NCBI GenBank assembly: GCA_030141605.1
Contig: JAQGDQ010000088.1
Location: forward strand, 62,001-126,000
Direction of reading: 5' to 3'
DNA from: Tubiluchus corallicola
Taxonomy: Eukaryota; Priapulida; Priapulimorpha; Priapulimorphida; Tubiluchidae
Length of the DNA stretch: 64,000 nucleotides
The stretch's first letter is position 1; the number at the start of each line of letters is the position of its first letter. Below the pieces are notes generated by a model that saw nothing but the letters and a program-made list of their open reading frames with translations, did no database searches and was not told the origin of the DNA. The position numbers were made by a program, and so were the translations under genes. Positions 1 to 14,000 of this stretch are shown here, piece after piece.

Positions 1-100
1 CAGATACCGAATCATTTTCTTGAACCTTCGCCTGGGAGTAACGGCTATCTTCATTCTGAATCATACTGACACGCGGTTTCCAAATACACTGTATCATCAA

Positions 101-945
<845 letters not shown>

Positions 946-2270
946 TACTGGGTTGTATTTCTACCCATAAGTCTTCAATCTGAATAATACTAGTTGGTGT
1001 CGGCAATAAATTAGAATTATCTTTATAGCAGTTAATCTTATATTCGTTGGTAATTTTAAATGATAAACTTTGGTGGGTATACAGGCTCAAACCAACAGCA
1101 GCAGATTTGAGTCAACATTTATAAATGAGTAGCCTGGGAGATCGCACTAGAAATAAGAATTTTCTTTAATACGAGTTTCACTCACAGCGATTATATGTGG
1201 GTGAAATGTCTGAATATTAATTAATATATCTAGTAGGTCAGTAAAGAATTTTTGAAGGCTGTTAGTATTTAGGTGTACAATAAAAAGATCTTTAGAACCA
1301 AGCTTTAAGTTAATGTCTTCTTGTAAAGTGGCTACCTTGAAATATTTTGAATCACAAAGATGTCTGTAATTATCAATATCATAGCATCTTTACTTACTTG
1401 ACTTAGAGAAGAAACATGTGAGAGCGTGTTATTGAAAGACTGGCTTCCAGGAAAAGTAAGTAGCTCAGAAAGGTCACTGTTGTCAATGCCCTGAAATAGA
1501 AGAGTAGAATTAATGCATGTCAGACAAAAGTAAGGATCATCTGATAATGCGAGAGACTGAAATTGTGTTTTCGTAAGAATTGTACAACGCCAGCTGTAAT
1601 ACAAGTCACAACAGATACATTTATATAGCCATGAACATGTCTTTAAACAAACTTTGCATAGTGAAGAAGAGTTAGAAGAGTTAAAAGTTTTAGCACTAAC
1701 AATATGCTAACAATAGATTAATTTTAGAATTTGCACTACTGGGTAGATTTAGTCGTCTGGGTTTTAATTTGTATTCATCATTTTTAGTGCCAGCTCTGGA
1801 TAGCGTCGAAGTCACCAGATCATGTCCATAAGTATTTGAAACTGTTCCGTTACTTAAATGCCAGGCAGCTTTTATATAGTGTTGGTCTTCTATCTGTCAT
1901 CCATTCGTTGATGGAGATTTTTTTATTCATGGTAAAACCTAATTGGTCTGCTGTTAGTGCTCTGCTTCTATGATTGTATAAACGTTCACGGACATCTGCA
2001 GAATTTAATAGTAATCGGCAGTGTCTCCTCCTCGTGTCTTTGTCTGAGTCGATGTGCATGAAATGCTAATATCATGTGAGTCAATCGCTTGGCGTCCCAA
2101 ATCAGAAATGAGAGCATTGGTGTCCTCCTGAATCACAGGAATACTGGAGATAAATGACGTGTCCCTTCGCTGGCAAGAATAAGTTAAGGTTTTACAGAAA
2201 CGTAAAAAGCAGCTATAGTTTAGAGTCAGAAAATTAATAGTAAGGAACAAACAACATAGACGAAACATAA
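946..2270 (-). pseudogene. Decayed non-LTR retrotransposon: ORF1-like region, PHD-type zinc finger and 5' part of AP endonuclease
   Basis: Reading the minus strand from 2,270 downward, an N-terminal region contains a segment around INEWMTDRRPTLYKSCLAFK (about 1,910-1,850). This resembles the 'NE-x-LT-x-RR-x-LF' region found in first ORFs of many invertebrate LINEs. Next comes a Cys-rich PHD-like finger (CKVC at about 1,655, a second C-x2-C, then a partner pair around YFCLTC at about 1,520). After it comes the start of an APE-type endonuclease (a segment around LFIVHLNTNSLQK, about 1,290-1,250, then IIAVSETRIKE, then GLSLYTHQSLSF, and ending near DLWVEIQP at about 960). Frameshifts and stops interrupt it. 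It breaks off at 946, where the dispersed repeat begins, so the rest of the endonuclease and the reverse transcriptase are absent. The element family is inferred from the domain order only. Confidence 0.7.
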
Positions 2271-2874
<604 letters not shown>

Positions 2875-3765
2875 TATATTGTAACTAGATTAGGTTCCAA
2901 ATTTTGTGATCGACTTTTGTACAAAGTGTATCCAGTAACTCTAATATCATTTTCTGGCATGTGATCGTAAAAGCAAAATCTCATTATGCTGTATAATGAA
3001 CTAGTCAATGTGTACCCCCGTTAATATAGACATAATTATACTAACTAATATAAAGCAATCTATTGCAATCTATAGATATTAATTATAGTAACTACTATAA
3101 CTAGCAAGTATCATTGGGCAGCCAAAATCTCAATCAGTTTAATTGATAATATAATTGTACTAGTCGATCTGTATCTCATAATAGCTAGTATAGCTAAGTA
3201 CAAGTACGTCAGTTTTTTTTTGTATGTATGACAGTAATTTGTAGATCTACCTGTATATAATTTTCTTTTATACCCAATGTATGTAATGTTAATGGCGCGT
3301 TTGTGCAATAAATTGAATTGAACTGAATTGATATACTGGTTGAAAGTTTCTTGTATTGGCTTACGATTTGGCTTATAAAATGGCGTAAATTACAGATTTT
3401 ATCGATTTTGGCCGGCATGTTATCGAAAATGTACGTTAGGAAAGTGGTACATTAGGGTGAGTAAATTAATTCTGCATAATGTTTAGAGTTACCTTATTAT
3501 CTGGGTAGCTTGTGTGTGCTACAGTAGGTGGGACTTTTGTTTTTCAGCAGTTTCACATCGACCTCTCTTCTAGGCTGGAAGGCAGTTATCTCTAAGTGCA
3601 GGCCTAGTTTAATCTTGTAACGCTGTCTTCTTTTTTATATTTCAAAATCTGCTCCCAATAATTTCTTACTTTTAGGGCTTGGTTAACTCTGCCATTTACT
3701 TCCTTCAATTTGTCTGTATTATCAACATACAAATCATCTATTGCAACACTACTTGTACCCATTCT
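2875..3765. other. Unassigned AT-rich sequence with a LINE-like 3' tail
   Basis: There is no coding evidence. At about 3,305-3,331 the + strand reads GTGCAATAAATTGAATTGAA followed by further TTGAA-type units. This looks like the short-repeat 3' tail of a non-LTR element ending there, but no attached coding part is visible upstream. Treat the tail as a hint only. Confidence 0.35.
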
Positions 3766-5660
3766 TCATTCAATTTAATTCGATACGTTTATTTGTCTCA
3801 GTGACCACTTTACATTACAGTACATGAAGTTATAATAAAATATATTCACAGAGACGGGGTGGTGAAAAATCAAATTATTGCCAATACGAGCCTCTTACAT
3901 AACTCAATATTGAGACTAATAAATTGTAGTGGCAAAAAAAAGCAAAGACGTGTAATTAAATTAATTTAATTTATATTCATTACGAAAAACGTAAGCTCAA
4001 ATTAATCAATGAATTAAAAAAAGTCCAAAATTTACAGTTAAAAAGTAACAATATGTAACTAATAGGGTTACCAGATTAGAAAATTAGAAATACAGGCCAC
4101 TTAAAATCTCTCTATATTACTGTATATATAGATTTATACATGCCTACATACCCAGACCAATATATTATATAAAAGTAGAGACACAAGTTAAAAACATAAA
4201 GCAAGTTGCAAATAGGAAGCAAACACGTCAGTTTTGTGTAAACTTCTAGTATCACCGGTTTCCTCGTTACATTTGGGTTATTTTCATCAAGAGAAACTGA
4301 GAAAAGAAAGTATAATTACTTATAAAGTTTCAACTAAGAACTGTAAGAAGGTAGTAAAAATATCTTTTTATTATAAAATTTGAAAATGAACCAAATACAT
4401 GTCATATGCGTGAGCCTGAAAGGTCAGTACATGACAGGGGATAAAATTATCAAATATGGGACATGTCCCATATATAAGGGACATCTGGCAACCCTAGTAA
4501 TTACATAATTACTAGTCATGTTATATGCTACCTAGTTTGTGGGTGTAAGACTAAAACCATTCAATTTTGCGCATGTTAATAAATGTTTTGTAGTGTCTTC
4601 ACTATTTCCACATAATGAACATTTAACATTTGTTTAAACTTATTTTTATAATTTGCTTTAACTCTGACCATATTTAATTTCCACTCTGTAATTTTGTTAA
4701 CTGTTTTTTCTTCACATTGTACAACATATTTCATTGGTTTGCCCCAATGTTTAAAAATTGCAGCTTTGTTTTACTTCTAATTTTTAACACACTTTGCTTC
4801 TAATAAATACTGGCTTATTGCGCCTTTAATTTCTTTTTCCCACAATGATTTCTTTTTTTAATCTATTGGCTGGTTTCTTATATCTTTTATACCAACCGCC
4901 CTTAATAGTTGTTTGTGCAACGTTTTTTAAAAATTTACGTGTACCTCTGTCCTCATCAGAATTCACTAATGTTCTTAACCACATTTTGTAATTTTGTTGT
5001 AATGAGTCCTTTGTTCAAGGGGCCAAATTCCAAGTACTAACAATAAACCCCAATGACTAGTACTCATTCTTTGATTTACTATTTCACATAGTATATCTTT
5101 CTGTCGCTCGAACTACTCCAGTTCATTAATTCCCTTTTCATATACCCAATTTTTTCATTCCTTTTTTCATTACCCATTCCATGTCCACCATTTTCAGTTA
5201 TATAATCGCCCAGATATTTATAATGACTCACCCTTTTCACACCTTTTTGTTCTTGCTTCTTGACATCCCAGCGGCTATCGTCCTATCAGGCGGTTCACAC
5301 AGGCCTCTCTAAAACAATTGTGTTAGTAGGCTAAAAGGGCTGAGAAAAGTAGAAATCTTAATAGCAAGCCAAACATTCTACACTGTACCTGCTTCCCAAT
5401 GTAGACAGTCTGCGATTACTCTAACATACATGTACATGTATGCATTGCAATACTAAATTTTTATTTCCAGTCCCATTTTCTGTCTCACATTCATTACTTT
5501 CTGTATCCTAGTATTAATTGTTACCAACTTTTCTGTTTCACTTACTTTTAGATCTTCTAACTCTATATCTGATTCACGCAGTCTATTTAAAGCTTTCTCA
5601 CACCTTTAATAAATGTTCAGTTGTGTTATCCTGATTTTTACACAAGGAAGTGAATATTGT
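3766..5660 (-). pseudogene. 3' fragments of a non-LTR retrotransposon (same type as the 48-54 kb LINE)
   Basis: On the minus strand, 5,270-5,100 encodes SHYKYLGDYITENG and [11 protein letters not shown], the post-catalytic reverse-transcriptase region. The equivalent stretch in the 48-54 kb copy reads [15 protein letters not shown] and [10 protein letters not shown]. Further 3', 4,640-4,565 encodes CSLCGNSEDTTKHLLTC, a Cys/His knuckle characteristic of the C terminus of several LINE families. A second, upstream stretch (5,650-5,455) also carries TTEHLLKV and a conserved-looking tail. This suggests two C-terminal fragments lie head to tail. The probable 3' tail is an AATAAA-like, ATTGAAT-rich end near 3,766-3,800. 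Many stops and frameshifts are present and the catalytic domain is missing, so it is dead. A 432-bp MITE interrupts it. Confidence 0.7.
4064..4495. mobile_element. Small inverted-repeat element (MITE) in the LINE 3' region
   Basis: The left end AGGGTTACCAGAT (4,064-4,076) and the right end ATCTGGCAACCCT (4,483-4,495) are inverted copies with one mismatch. The 432-bp interior is non-coding. Near the right end it carries a perfect palindrome GGGACATGTCCC at 4,458-4,469. A target duplication is not clear (CTAA on the left, GTAA on the right), so the superfamily is undetermined. It lies in the 3' part of the LINE fragments, implying a later insertion. Confidence 0.6.
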
Positions 5661-7145
5661 TCCGATGATCGGAATCGTGTTTCCGAAGGATAAAGTTCTG
5701 ATAATCAGGAAAAATTAGTCGAAGTTTTACAGACTTTACGGGTCTTAGCGGTAAAGAGAGTAGGAGAGGAGCTGAACTACTGTTCCGAGAACCGTTTAAG
5801 CGTAGCGCATATCTAAGAGAATAATTAAAAAAAATGAAAAATGAAACTTTTTAACACGGAAAAATCACAGACGTAAACACGAAACACTCTCAAACACAAT
5901 TCTCGCTTTGGTCCACCTTCAGTGATTCAGTTTAGCTTTGGCATGCAGTTGTATTGTAGGCGACATAGCAACACTAGCTCTGCTGTTTGCAATAAAAATC
6001 GAATCTGACTGGACTGCGAGTCAGCAGGTTACTGCCTGTGGGTGGCCTGACATCTGACAAACAAACAACTATGACGCAATATAAAATAATGCTGCTGGCT
6101 AATTACGGGAAATAGGTTTTAAGCAAGTGTTTGTAATAGAGCGAAAAATTCTCTTTCAGGCACAATAAAACTTTTTAATGTAGTTAACTTCAAAACTTTG
6201 TGGCAACTAAATTTCAGGACTTTGTAAAAAATGTGACTCCGCCTCAGTATTCTTTGATTATAAAACAGTAAGAAGTAATAATGTTTCCAAATTTGATGTC
6301 AGTTGAAAGAGCATTTTCTGATCTATGAGTACATGTACATTTTGTCTGAAAGCAGAATTTTTTACTTTGTCAAAGCTATCGATAAAACCGAAAAAGAAAA
6401 ACAAACTTTTCAGTAAATCGTACATTTATTTTGTAATTGCATCTAGAGTGTGTCTAGGGTGTTTACTATCAATATTGATGAGTTAAGAGTGCAATCATCT
6501 TGCAAAATGGACTACAATTTGAATTTAAATTACATTTTCCTCTCTTATGCACTGCATAAACCTTTGTCGTTGTCATTGTGTTTCATCATGTCATTTCTCT
6601 TCTAGCTGTGTTTTGTAAAATGTATATTTAAAATAAAATGGCATAACCCTAAGGTTCCCACCCATTTCTCAATGTTCTGTTCCCAGATGATTTTTTTCCT
6701 AGCAATACTGCACTGTCTGTAACAGCAAACTGAGACTTCTATTTTCAGGAGAGGTGTGCGTGGGTTTAAAAAGCACTTTACTACGCTTTTTAGAATAAGC
6801 AAAGCTGGTATAACTACACAAATTTCAAATACTTTCACACCAGACATTTTTCTATTTCAATTTTAAAAAATCTATACCTAGTGGCTTTTTAGTACAAAAA
6901 TATCCTCATGATTAGTGCGTGCACATGTTCATTGCCCATGATAGGGATGTTGCGCTACGGCATTTTCTGTTGGCTGCTTTTCCAGATAAAAGTGTGTTCA
7001 GAGCACCTTGGGACTTCGGTGCTGGTGCCAGGTTAGGTGGGAGTTGATTCAAGCACAGCACATATTAGTGTAGCTGTGATCCCGATTATTGGAAGAACAT
7101 TAGAAAATTAATTTGTGTACAGCAGAGTTCGCAGTCCTACTGATC
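5661..7145. other. Unassigned intergenic sequence
   Basis: No exon, RNA gene or transposon domain was recognised on either strand. Short ORFs (for example minus 6,602-6,847) have no family resemblance I can name. Confidence 0.5.
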
Positions 7146-7486
7146 GGAACTCGAACACCATAAAGTTGCGGTTTTAATGTTTGGAACTTGAACACGGTTA
7201 AGTCGCGATTCTTACGGGAACTTACGGGAACTTGAACACAGTAAAGTCGTGGTTCTAATGATAGGAACTTGAACACAGTAAAGTCGCGGTTCTAATGATA
7301 GGAACTTGAACACAGTAAAGTCGCGGTTCTAATGATAGGAACTTGAACACAGTGAAGTCGCGGTTCCGATGATAGGAACTTGAACACAGTAAAGTCACGG
7401 TTCTAATGATAGGAACTTGAACACTGTAAAGTCGCGGTTCCAATGAATGGTTCCGATGAATGGAACTTGAACACTGTAAAGTTGCG
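7146..7486. repeat. 37-bp minisatellite, about nine copies
   Basis: The unit can be written as AACTTGAACACAGTAAAGTC then GCGGTTCTAATGATAGG (37 bp). Units start near 7,146, 7,183, 7,227, 7,264, 7,301, 7,338, 7,375, 7,412 and 7,462. The middle five are nearly identical. The outer ones are diverged and carry small insertions (a duplicated CTTACGGGAA near 7,215 and a duplicated AATGAATGGTTCCG near 7,443). This pattern suggests recent central expansion. The array abuts a transposase fossil on its right. Confidence 0.92.
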
Positions 7487-8085
7487 CGATCTACAATTTG
7501 AAAATGCTGGACACAATTTTACCTTTCGTAGACCTAGAGCCGGGTGCGGTTCCTTCTTAAGCGCGATAAAAACTATTGACAGATGGTGCATCAACTTGCC
7601 GTTGGCATATTGTTCCATAGATTCCGTTCGAGGGGACCGCTTTGACCGATCCATTGGTCAGGAACCTTGATGTTCAGGAAATTTCTCGCTAACCTGGCAA
7701 AATCGGAAGGGGCTCCGTCTTGTTAAAAAAAGGCATTAGCAAGGTCACTCCTCACCTGAAGTTGTGGCACAGCAAACTATTGCAGCATCTCCAGGTAAAC
7801 TTCCTGTAAGAGTGGGTGTATAACTGAGTGCATTGCGGAAGAAAAATAGTCCAATCAACCAGTGCTAGACATGGCACACCAAACCACCAGCTTTAGAGAG
7901 TATCGTTCATGCTCGAGAATTTTTGCTGGCTGCACGTTGAAGCAGTGAAACAGACACAAATCTTCTCAAACTCGCGCTGAACTGCAGTCGGGGAGTGAAA
8001 AACTTCTTGCCAGGTGGCAATTTTGCAATGATGCTCCAACATCAATTGGCGAGCCATGGGCAAGGGAATGATATTCTTGCAAAAA
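7487..8085 (-). pseudogene. Mariner-like (ITm superfamily) transposase fossil, internally deleted
   Basis: On the minus strand, an N-terminal part near 8,050-7,980 encodes WQEVFHSPTAVQREFEK, the HTH-region motif of a transposase family common in invertebrates. Further downstream (about 7,725-7,620) it encodes QDGAPSDFARLARNFL, VPDQWIGQSGPLE. This matches the QDGAPxHF ... WIGR-GP-EW signature that carries the second catalytic acidic residue. Between them only a short diverged stretch remains, so most of the catalytic core is deleted, and several stops and frameshifts are present. It is a non-functional relic. I did not find terminal inverted repeats; the flanking 37-bp minisatellite may have replaced one end. 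Confidence 0.72.
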
Positions 8086-11000
8086 CTGCAAAGCCTAAGC
8101 TGTCAAATGCTAATTTTCCTCACATCTCTCTGAATGATACATGAAATGAAATAGAAAAAAGGAGCTATATAGTGGCTTTTTGGACACCCGATGTATATGT
8201 CAGCTTTCTATGCACTGTAAGCCTTTGATGTAACTAGTCAAATTAATTTGTTTGTGTAAAATGAATTACTTGACTAACTGAAGGTTTGGCATAGTAAATC
8301 TGTAAGTTTAACTTGAAAATCTTTATTTTGTGTGATGTGTTATAAAATTGTAAAATTTGTACATTACTAAATAAATCATTTGTACAATGCTAGCTATAAG
8401 CAGTTGTGCTTTTAAAGTAATTACTCTAAAAATTTTACTTAAATTCAACTTGGGTTCGTTCCCAAATGTAGGAGAAAGTAGTGCCATCATCCAGATTTTA
8501 GTACATCTGCCCATAAAAACTGCGAAACCAGTTCTGCTATGGATCTAAAGTACATGTACTAAAAATTGGCCTAGTTTTGGTCCTTATAAAATTGAATCAG
8601 AGACAAAGTGTGATGCATTCGCCTTAAAATTCGTGTTTGGATGTAGCTGTACATATATTTTTAATAAAAATTAAATGCTAAGTATTGTAAAATAACTGTG
8701 TAGTTGTTAGTTCTTAATTACAGCTGCAAAAAAATAGAAACAGAACTAACACACTGTCATACGTAACTTCAATTATTTGCAGGAGAGCTTAACTCATCAG
8801 GACTTTGTCATGGCATTCTGGACCAGATCATTAAAGTACAATTAATTGAGAACAAAATCATTTTCTGTCAAAATCAAGAACAAGTTTAAAAAAACTCTGC
8901 AATTACGACATGTCTTATCGCAGTCTTGCCTTTTCTTACCACCTATAATGTTCGTGCAAAGATTTGTGAAACATGTATTAGATCTAGTTGAGTAGTATAT
9001 CCCAAACAGCCAACAGTCTGGTTTGTTTGATTTGTATTTAAATAGCCTTTGAATCGTATCTTTTAAACATCAGCAATCTAGTATTTAATTTACAAGTGCG
9101 CCATATTATGGGTACATGTATTCGTTAGTGTGACTTAGACTTAAAATCAAAACGAGTTAAATGGCATAAAACCTGCTGATCAGTCTGCGATCACTGTACT
9201 AAGAGTAGGAATTAAATGTCAAAAAACATATAGTTGAATTTAGTTGATTTTTTAATTAGTAATCGGTAAAGAATTATTGCTACATCTCGGGAATTTAGTT
9301 GGGACACCTTTATTTGATTAATATGAACTTCAGTGAACAGGCGTACAAACATTTATAATGGCAAAATTTCCTTAAAATGGCAAATAAACGTTTCATTTAG
9401 GTCCTGTAGCCCTAAGTTAATTTCTATACATTCTTAAACCTTCATTTGCATCTGTGTTGGTGTGCTGCTACACATTTAATTGTGATTTTACTATGCACTA
9501 TGAATTTATTTTCACACATCAAAAATACATCACCAGACACATCAGTAAATTTAAAATAAAATCATTTGAGTACCATTCGGTCATTAACACACTCACCTTA
9601 CTTAAATGAAGAAATTATAATTATGCATGCTTTTGTAGGTGATTTACCTGCATGCAGTGCTTTAGTAGTGGGCTATTAGGATTCGTATCTCACAAACTCA
9701 AAATTGGCTTCATAAAGATTTTGTCATGTATGACATGGCATCACACAACGTTTCATAAGCAACGTATTTCCTCTTGTTGGTTTAGGTAACGAGCGCCAAA
9801 TATATTGGGCATTATTTAGAGAATCGCCGGTTTGTTATTTGAAAATAATAATACAATTGTAATTTTAAATATAAATTATTAATTAATTAATACAAATAAT
9901 AAACCACCGAGTATTAGTCGGTCACCTTACTCATTTGTATCGTTCTATCACATTAGTTGGGCCAGTACTTTTGTTTCCTATTACATGCGGTTTTCAATTT
10001 TTTCAAGTTTATTAGTAATTTGCGTAATCTACATCAGACTGCTTTTACTGCGACTTTGACGATATATACATCAGTACATTGATTTGGGCTAAACTCGTAC
10101 AGTAAAGTGGAGGTCTGTGCTAATTTATACGGCTTATTTTTAGTTTTAATTTAAAGTTATTCTAGCTTCTCTTAAATGTAACAGCGACTTGAATAGATGG
10201 CGACACAGTACAGGTCAGTCGTACATCTGTGGATGTGCAAGGCATAAAGCGCCGTCATTGACGTAAACTGGAAGTTGTGGCCTTTCTAATAATTTTGTTC
10301 TATGGGTATTACCAGATTATTTCACGGTTTTTTTCTTGGTAGTTGTTGCTATGATGATACTTTACTGCTTTCTAAATCGTTTCTTTTATTTTGCTAATTA
10401 TTGCACTATGGTGATCTTAAAACTTCTTAACTATTTTCCAAATTTCATTCCGTAATGGCAACGTTGTACACTTTAGCTTTCATGGCATGTGCACTTGTTC
10501 CCAAAAGCTCGAACCCATTATGTGTTGAACTCACATTAAACTTCATTAATTTTAGCGTTGCTGGCACTTTTGCGCAAGTTAGAAAAGATGGTCGATTGTT
10601 AAAAATTAATGCCTTGATAATCAATGACGTAACCTTTATATATCTCGCAAGCTTACCAATAATGTCTGTAAAATGAAATGGCATTGAAGAGGTACCTTTT
10701 CCCTGCATATTCATTTTGAAAATTATTGTAAGCTGTTTACATTGTTTTCTCTACGCAGTATACATAGTTAAATTGTGTTCTTCATCTACTTAAATGCGAG
10801 TCGCTTCCTTTGCTTTTATTTTTTTACAATAATTTTGCGAAGTTCACCATTTCCTACGTGTTAGTTAGTACGAATGCAAGACAGCCATTTTCATCGCAGC
10901 AGCACTCTGCCAAGGACAACTTAACAGTAGTTAACTTGGCTCATATCTAAATACAGTCTGATACAACCGCAGTAGCAACCACAGTTGGTGTGTGAATCGC

Positions 11001-14000
11001 TAAAGCATATCTCTGAGCTGAGCTGCTACTGTCTTGTATGGTTAACTGCATAACATCGCTTCCATTTATCTAGTGAGCATGTCAGTCCTCCGCCTTCTAC
11101 AGTAGCTGCAGGTACCTGTTGGACCTGTTAAACCAGTAGCAGCGGCCACGAACTGTACGCTGCTCTCTGTTTCGGAATTCTCAGCCATTATTGTGTGTTT
11201 GTGGCAATACAAGTAGAATACGTGTTCGCAGTGCTTGTTTTTACCTGCATGTACGAAATGTGCGCTCATTATTGATGCTTATTGTGAGATGAAATTTCAT
11301 GAACGTGATGCGGCTGATCTGAGTTGCCGTGTTATTATAACTGGCAATACATCATGAATTTTAGATGGAGCTGAGCGTGCCAGCCTTGTATGAATACGAT
11401 AATATGGGATAACTTAGTATGACACGACGTAATGAGGTATGATGAAGATATAGCTTTATTACTGCAACATTCAACTTTGTTTCGGTAAACATTGACGGCT
11501 GCCATTGCCTGATGTCATTATGATATGCGTTGCTTTGCCTGTTTTGTGTTTTTAATTCTACATGTTTTGTAATGTTTTTTCACCTGTATTAATTAGATTA
11601 CTATACTCAGTTCAGCATATGTGATAATCAACTAAGGTAATTTGCTCCTATAAAGTTAAGAAACGTGTTTATTTTTTTCGAGTTCATTATATAAAAAAAT
11701 TAAAACAGCACAACTCATGAATACAAAGCCAAAAAAGCCTGTCTGAGACAGCCTGTCAGTCTGGGAGATTATGGAGTATTTTGTTTTGAGTACATGAAAC
11801 ATAGCCCCAGAACGTGATATTTTAAATATTCAGTTATTCTTTACATTAATAAGTATTTATATTTTAACGTGGAAGAACAATTTATTGTGGGTAAAAGATG
11901 TCCTTAATGCTATGTAGGAGAAAAATACTATTATATACTATACTGCATAATCAAATGATTGACACAGTATGTTATGAATTTATAAATGGCACTAAATAGG
12001 GGTGGCTGGTTCAGTTACGTATTTTTTTCGTCACCCTTCCCATTTGATTGATTATACGTTAAACCAATATCATGTAAATGTTATATATCCGGATAAACAA
12101 TAAATGATTTGATTTAAAATGTACAGCACTAACGCATTAGTACTTGGTGCTTCCGCTGTATGTCAGAAACCATTTTATTTAAGTTTAATTCCCTTTGGTT
12201 TTGATGATGCATTAAATTTAATCGACATCTCATGTTTTTAAGCGAATTGGTGTGGAAGCAGAATCTGCGTTTCGTGCTCTCACTGAGAGGTTTATACAAA
12301 GCAGGCCATTGCATTTGTTTGAGAATTTTCTTCAGAAAACTATTGCTTTCTAATTTGTTGCCTTTGTAACTTGTCACTTTTTGCAAACGTAATAGCCTCA
12401 TTAGCATGATCAAAACAATATTTAAGTAACGTACATCAAGGAGAGAAAGCTTATGAAAGATTCTGAATTTAATTCTGAAATTTGTTAAGATTCTTCTGTA
12501 TCCCCGGTTTTTATTATTTATTTATTATTATTTGTGGCGTTTTGTTTAATTTGTTTTCAAAGAGTGATTTGTCTTCATTTTCGTTGAGTTCTGATCGTCT
12601 GATGCTTTGGCATTACTTACTGAATTAATTGACTGTTGCTTTGTCATAACAAATATTTATCTCAAATATGTTGCGTCTTTCTAATTTTCTGGAATATATT
12701 GCTTTTTTTGTTCGTAGAGATTCTCAGGAACTTTACTCGTTTGAGCCTATGCTATTACTTACTGAATTATTTGACGCAAAAAATATCAGATACGCTGCAT
12801 CTTTCAAACTTCTGAATATATATTACATTTTTGTCAAATTTTTATGATTCAATAAATTCATAATTGTGTTGATTCCATACTAGGTGTAGCGTTTTGTAGC
12901 CGTTTGGAAACCTAGGTGTTCAACGTTGTTTTTGCTGTATCTTCAAATGAATAAGGGTTTGGGGTTTAACATTGCTTCATAGAAACGCACATTAGTAATA
13001 CAGAACATCCCGACGAGATAATTCTAATCATTTTTTTCGTAACTTTCAGGTTTCTTGCTCTTTTTTATACAAAAATATTGGCAAATTGGTACTGTATGTA
13101 TATAGGTTATCTACGTATTAAAATGTTAAATACTGTGACATTGGTCAGTGCTATGGAATGGAAGAACGTTATCATTACACCTTTAAGTTAGACTAACCTT
13201 TTAAATTTTAATGTTATGTTTCTGTTTTAATATCTTGATGTGATCGCATTATGCGGATCCATAAGGTGTTAATTAGGCCACGGCATTAACACGGTGCTGC
13301 TGTTAGAGGTGCACCGTTCAGCAAAATAAAGAAGATCATTCACATTTCAAATTTACCACCGATACCTTTATCATGTACTGAAAACCAGATTTTACCATTA
13401 GATGAAATTTTTCCTGCCAGTATTTTAGCGCAGCTGTTGGGCCGTTCAGGTTATGTGAACTTGTTCTTGACAAAAACTTGCTTTGCCTGCAGACAAAAGT
13501 ACCCCTACTCTATCCCAGCGTTAACCTGGCACATAATTGCTAGCTTAAGTCATTTCAAAAACAAGTTTCCTGTGTAAAGATGATATGTTATACGCATTTA
13601 CTGACTTTACTGTAACTAGCTTGTCTCGCAGTGAGTTACGACCAATTTACAAATCCATAATTTATGGAAAAACAATTTAATTATTAAATGCAAAGCAATT
13701 TTTTCAAGGCCTAACTGCATTTTTCAATGTTTACTACAAAATTTCAGAATTTAAATGAAAACGGGCGATTTTCAACTAACACAAGAATTATATTTAACTG
13801 TGTTGTGATCTGGATCTGTGGTTGTGCGTTGGAGTCGTGGGTACCAAAGTAGCGAGTTGTGAGTTTCTGGTGTGCAAACGCCGAAAAAAATCAATCATGA
13901 GCATGTATTCGTAGCATTTCCCTTTTTAATCTTGTGTAAACATTAAACTTGTGTGATACATTCTTGTGATTTTTTTTTGGATTTCGTAATGCTTTTAATC

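Noticed and set aside
7255-7443. Minus-strand ORF across the minisatellite
   Set aside because: It is a translation of 37-bp repeat units in rotating frames, not a protein.
11066-11269. Minus-strand ORF ending SYCRRRRTDMLTR
   Set aside because: There is only one short basic stretch, with no recognisable domain.
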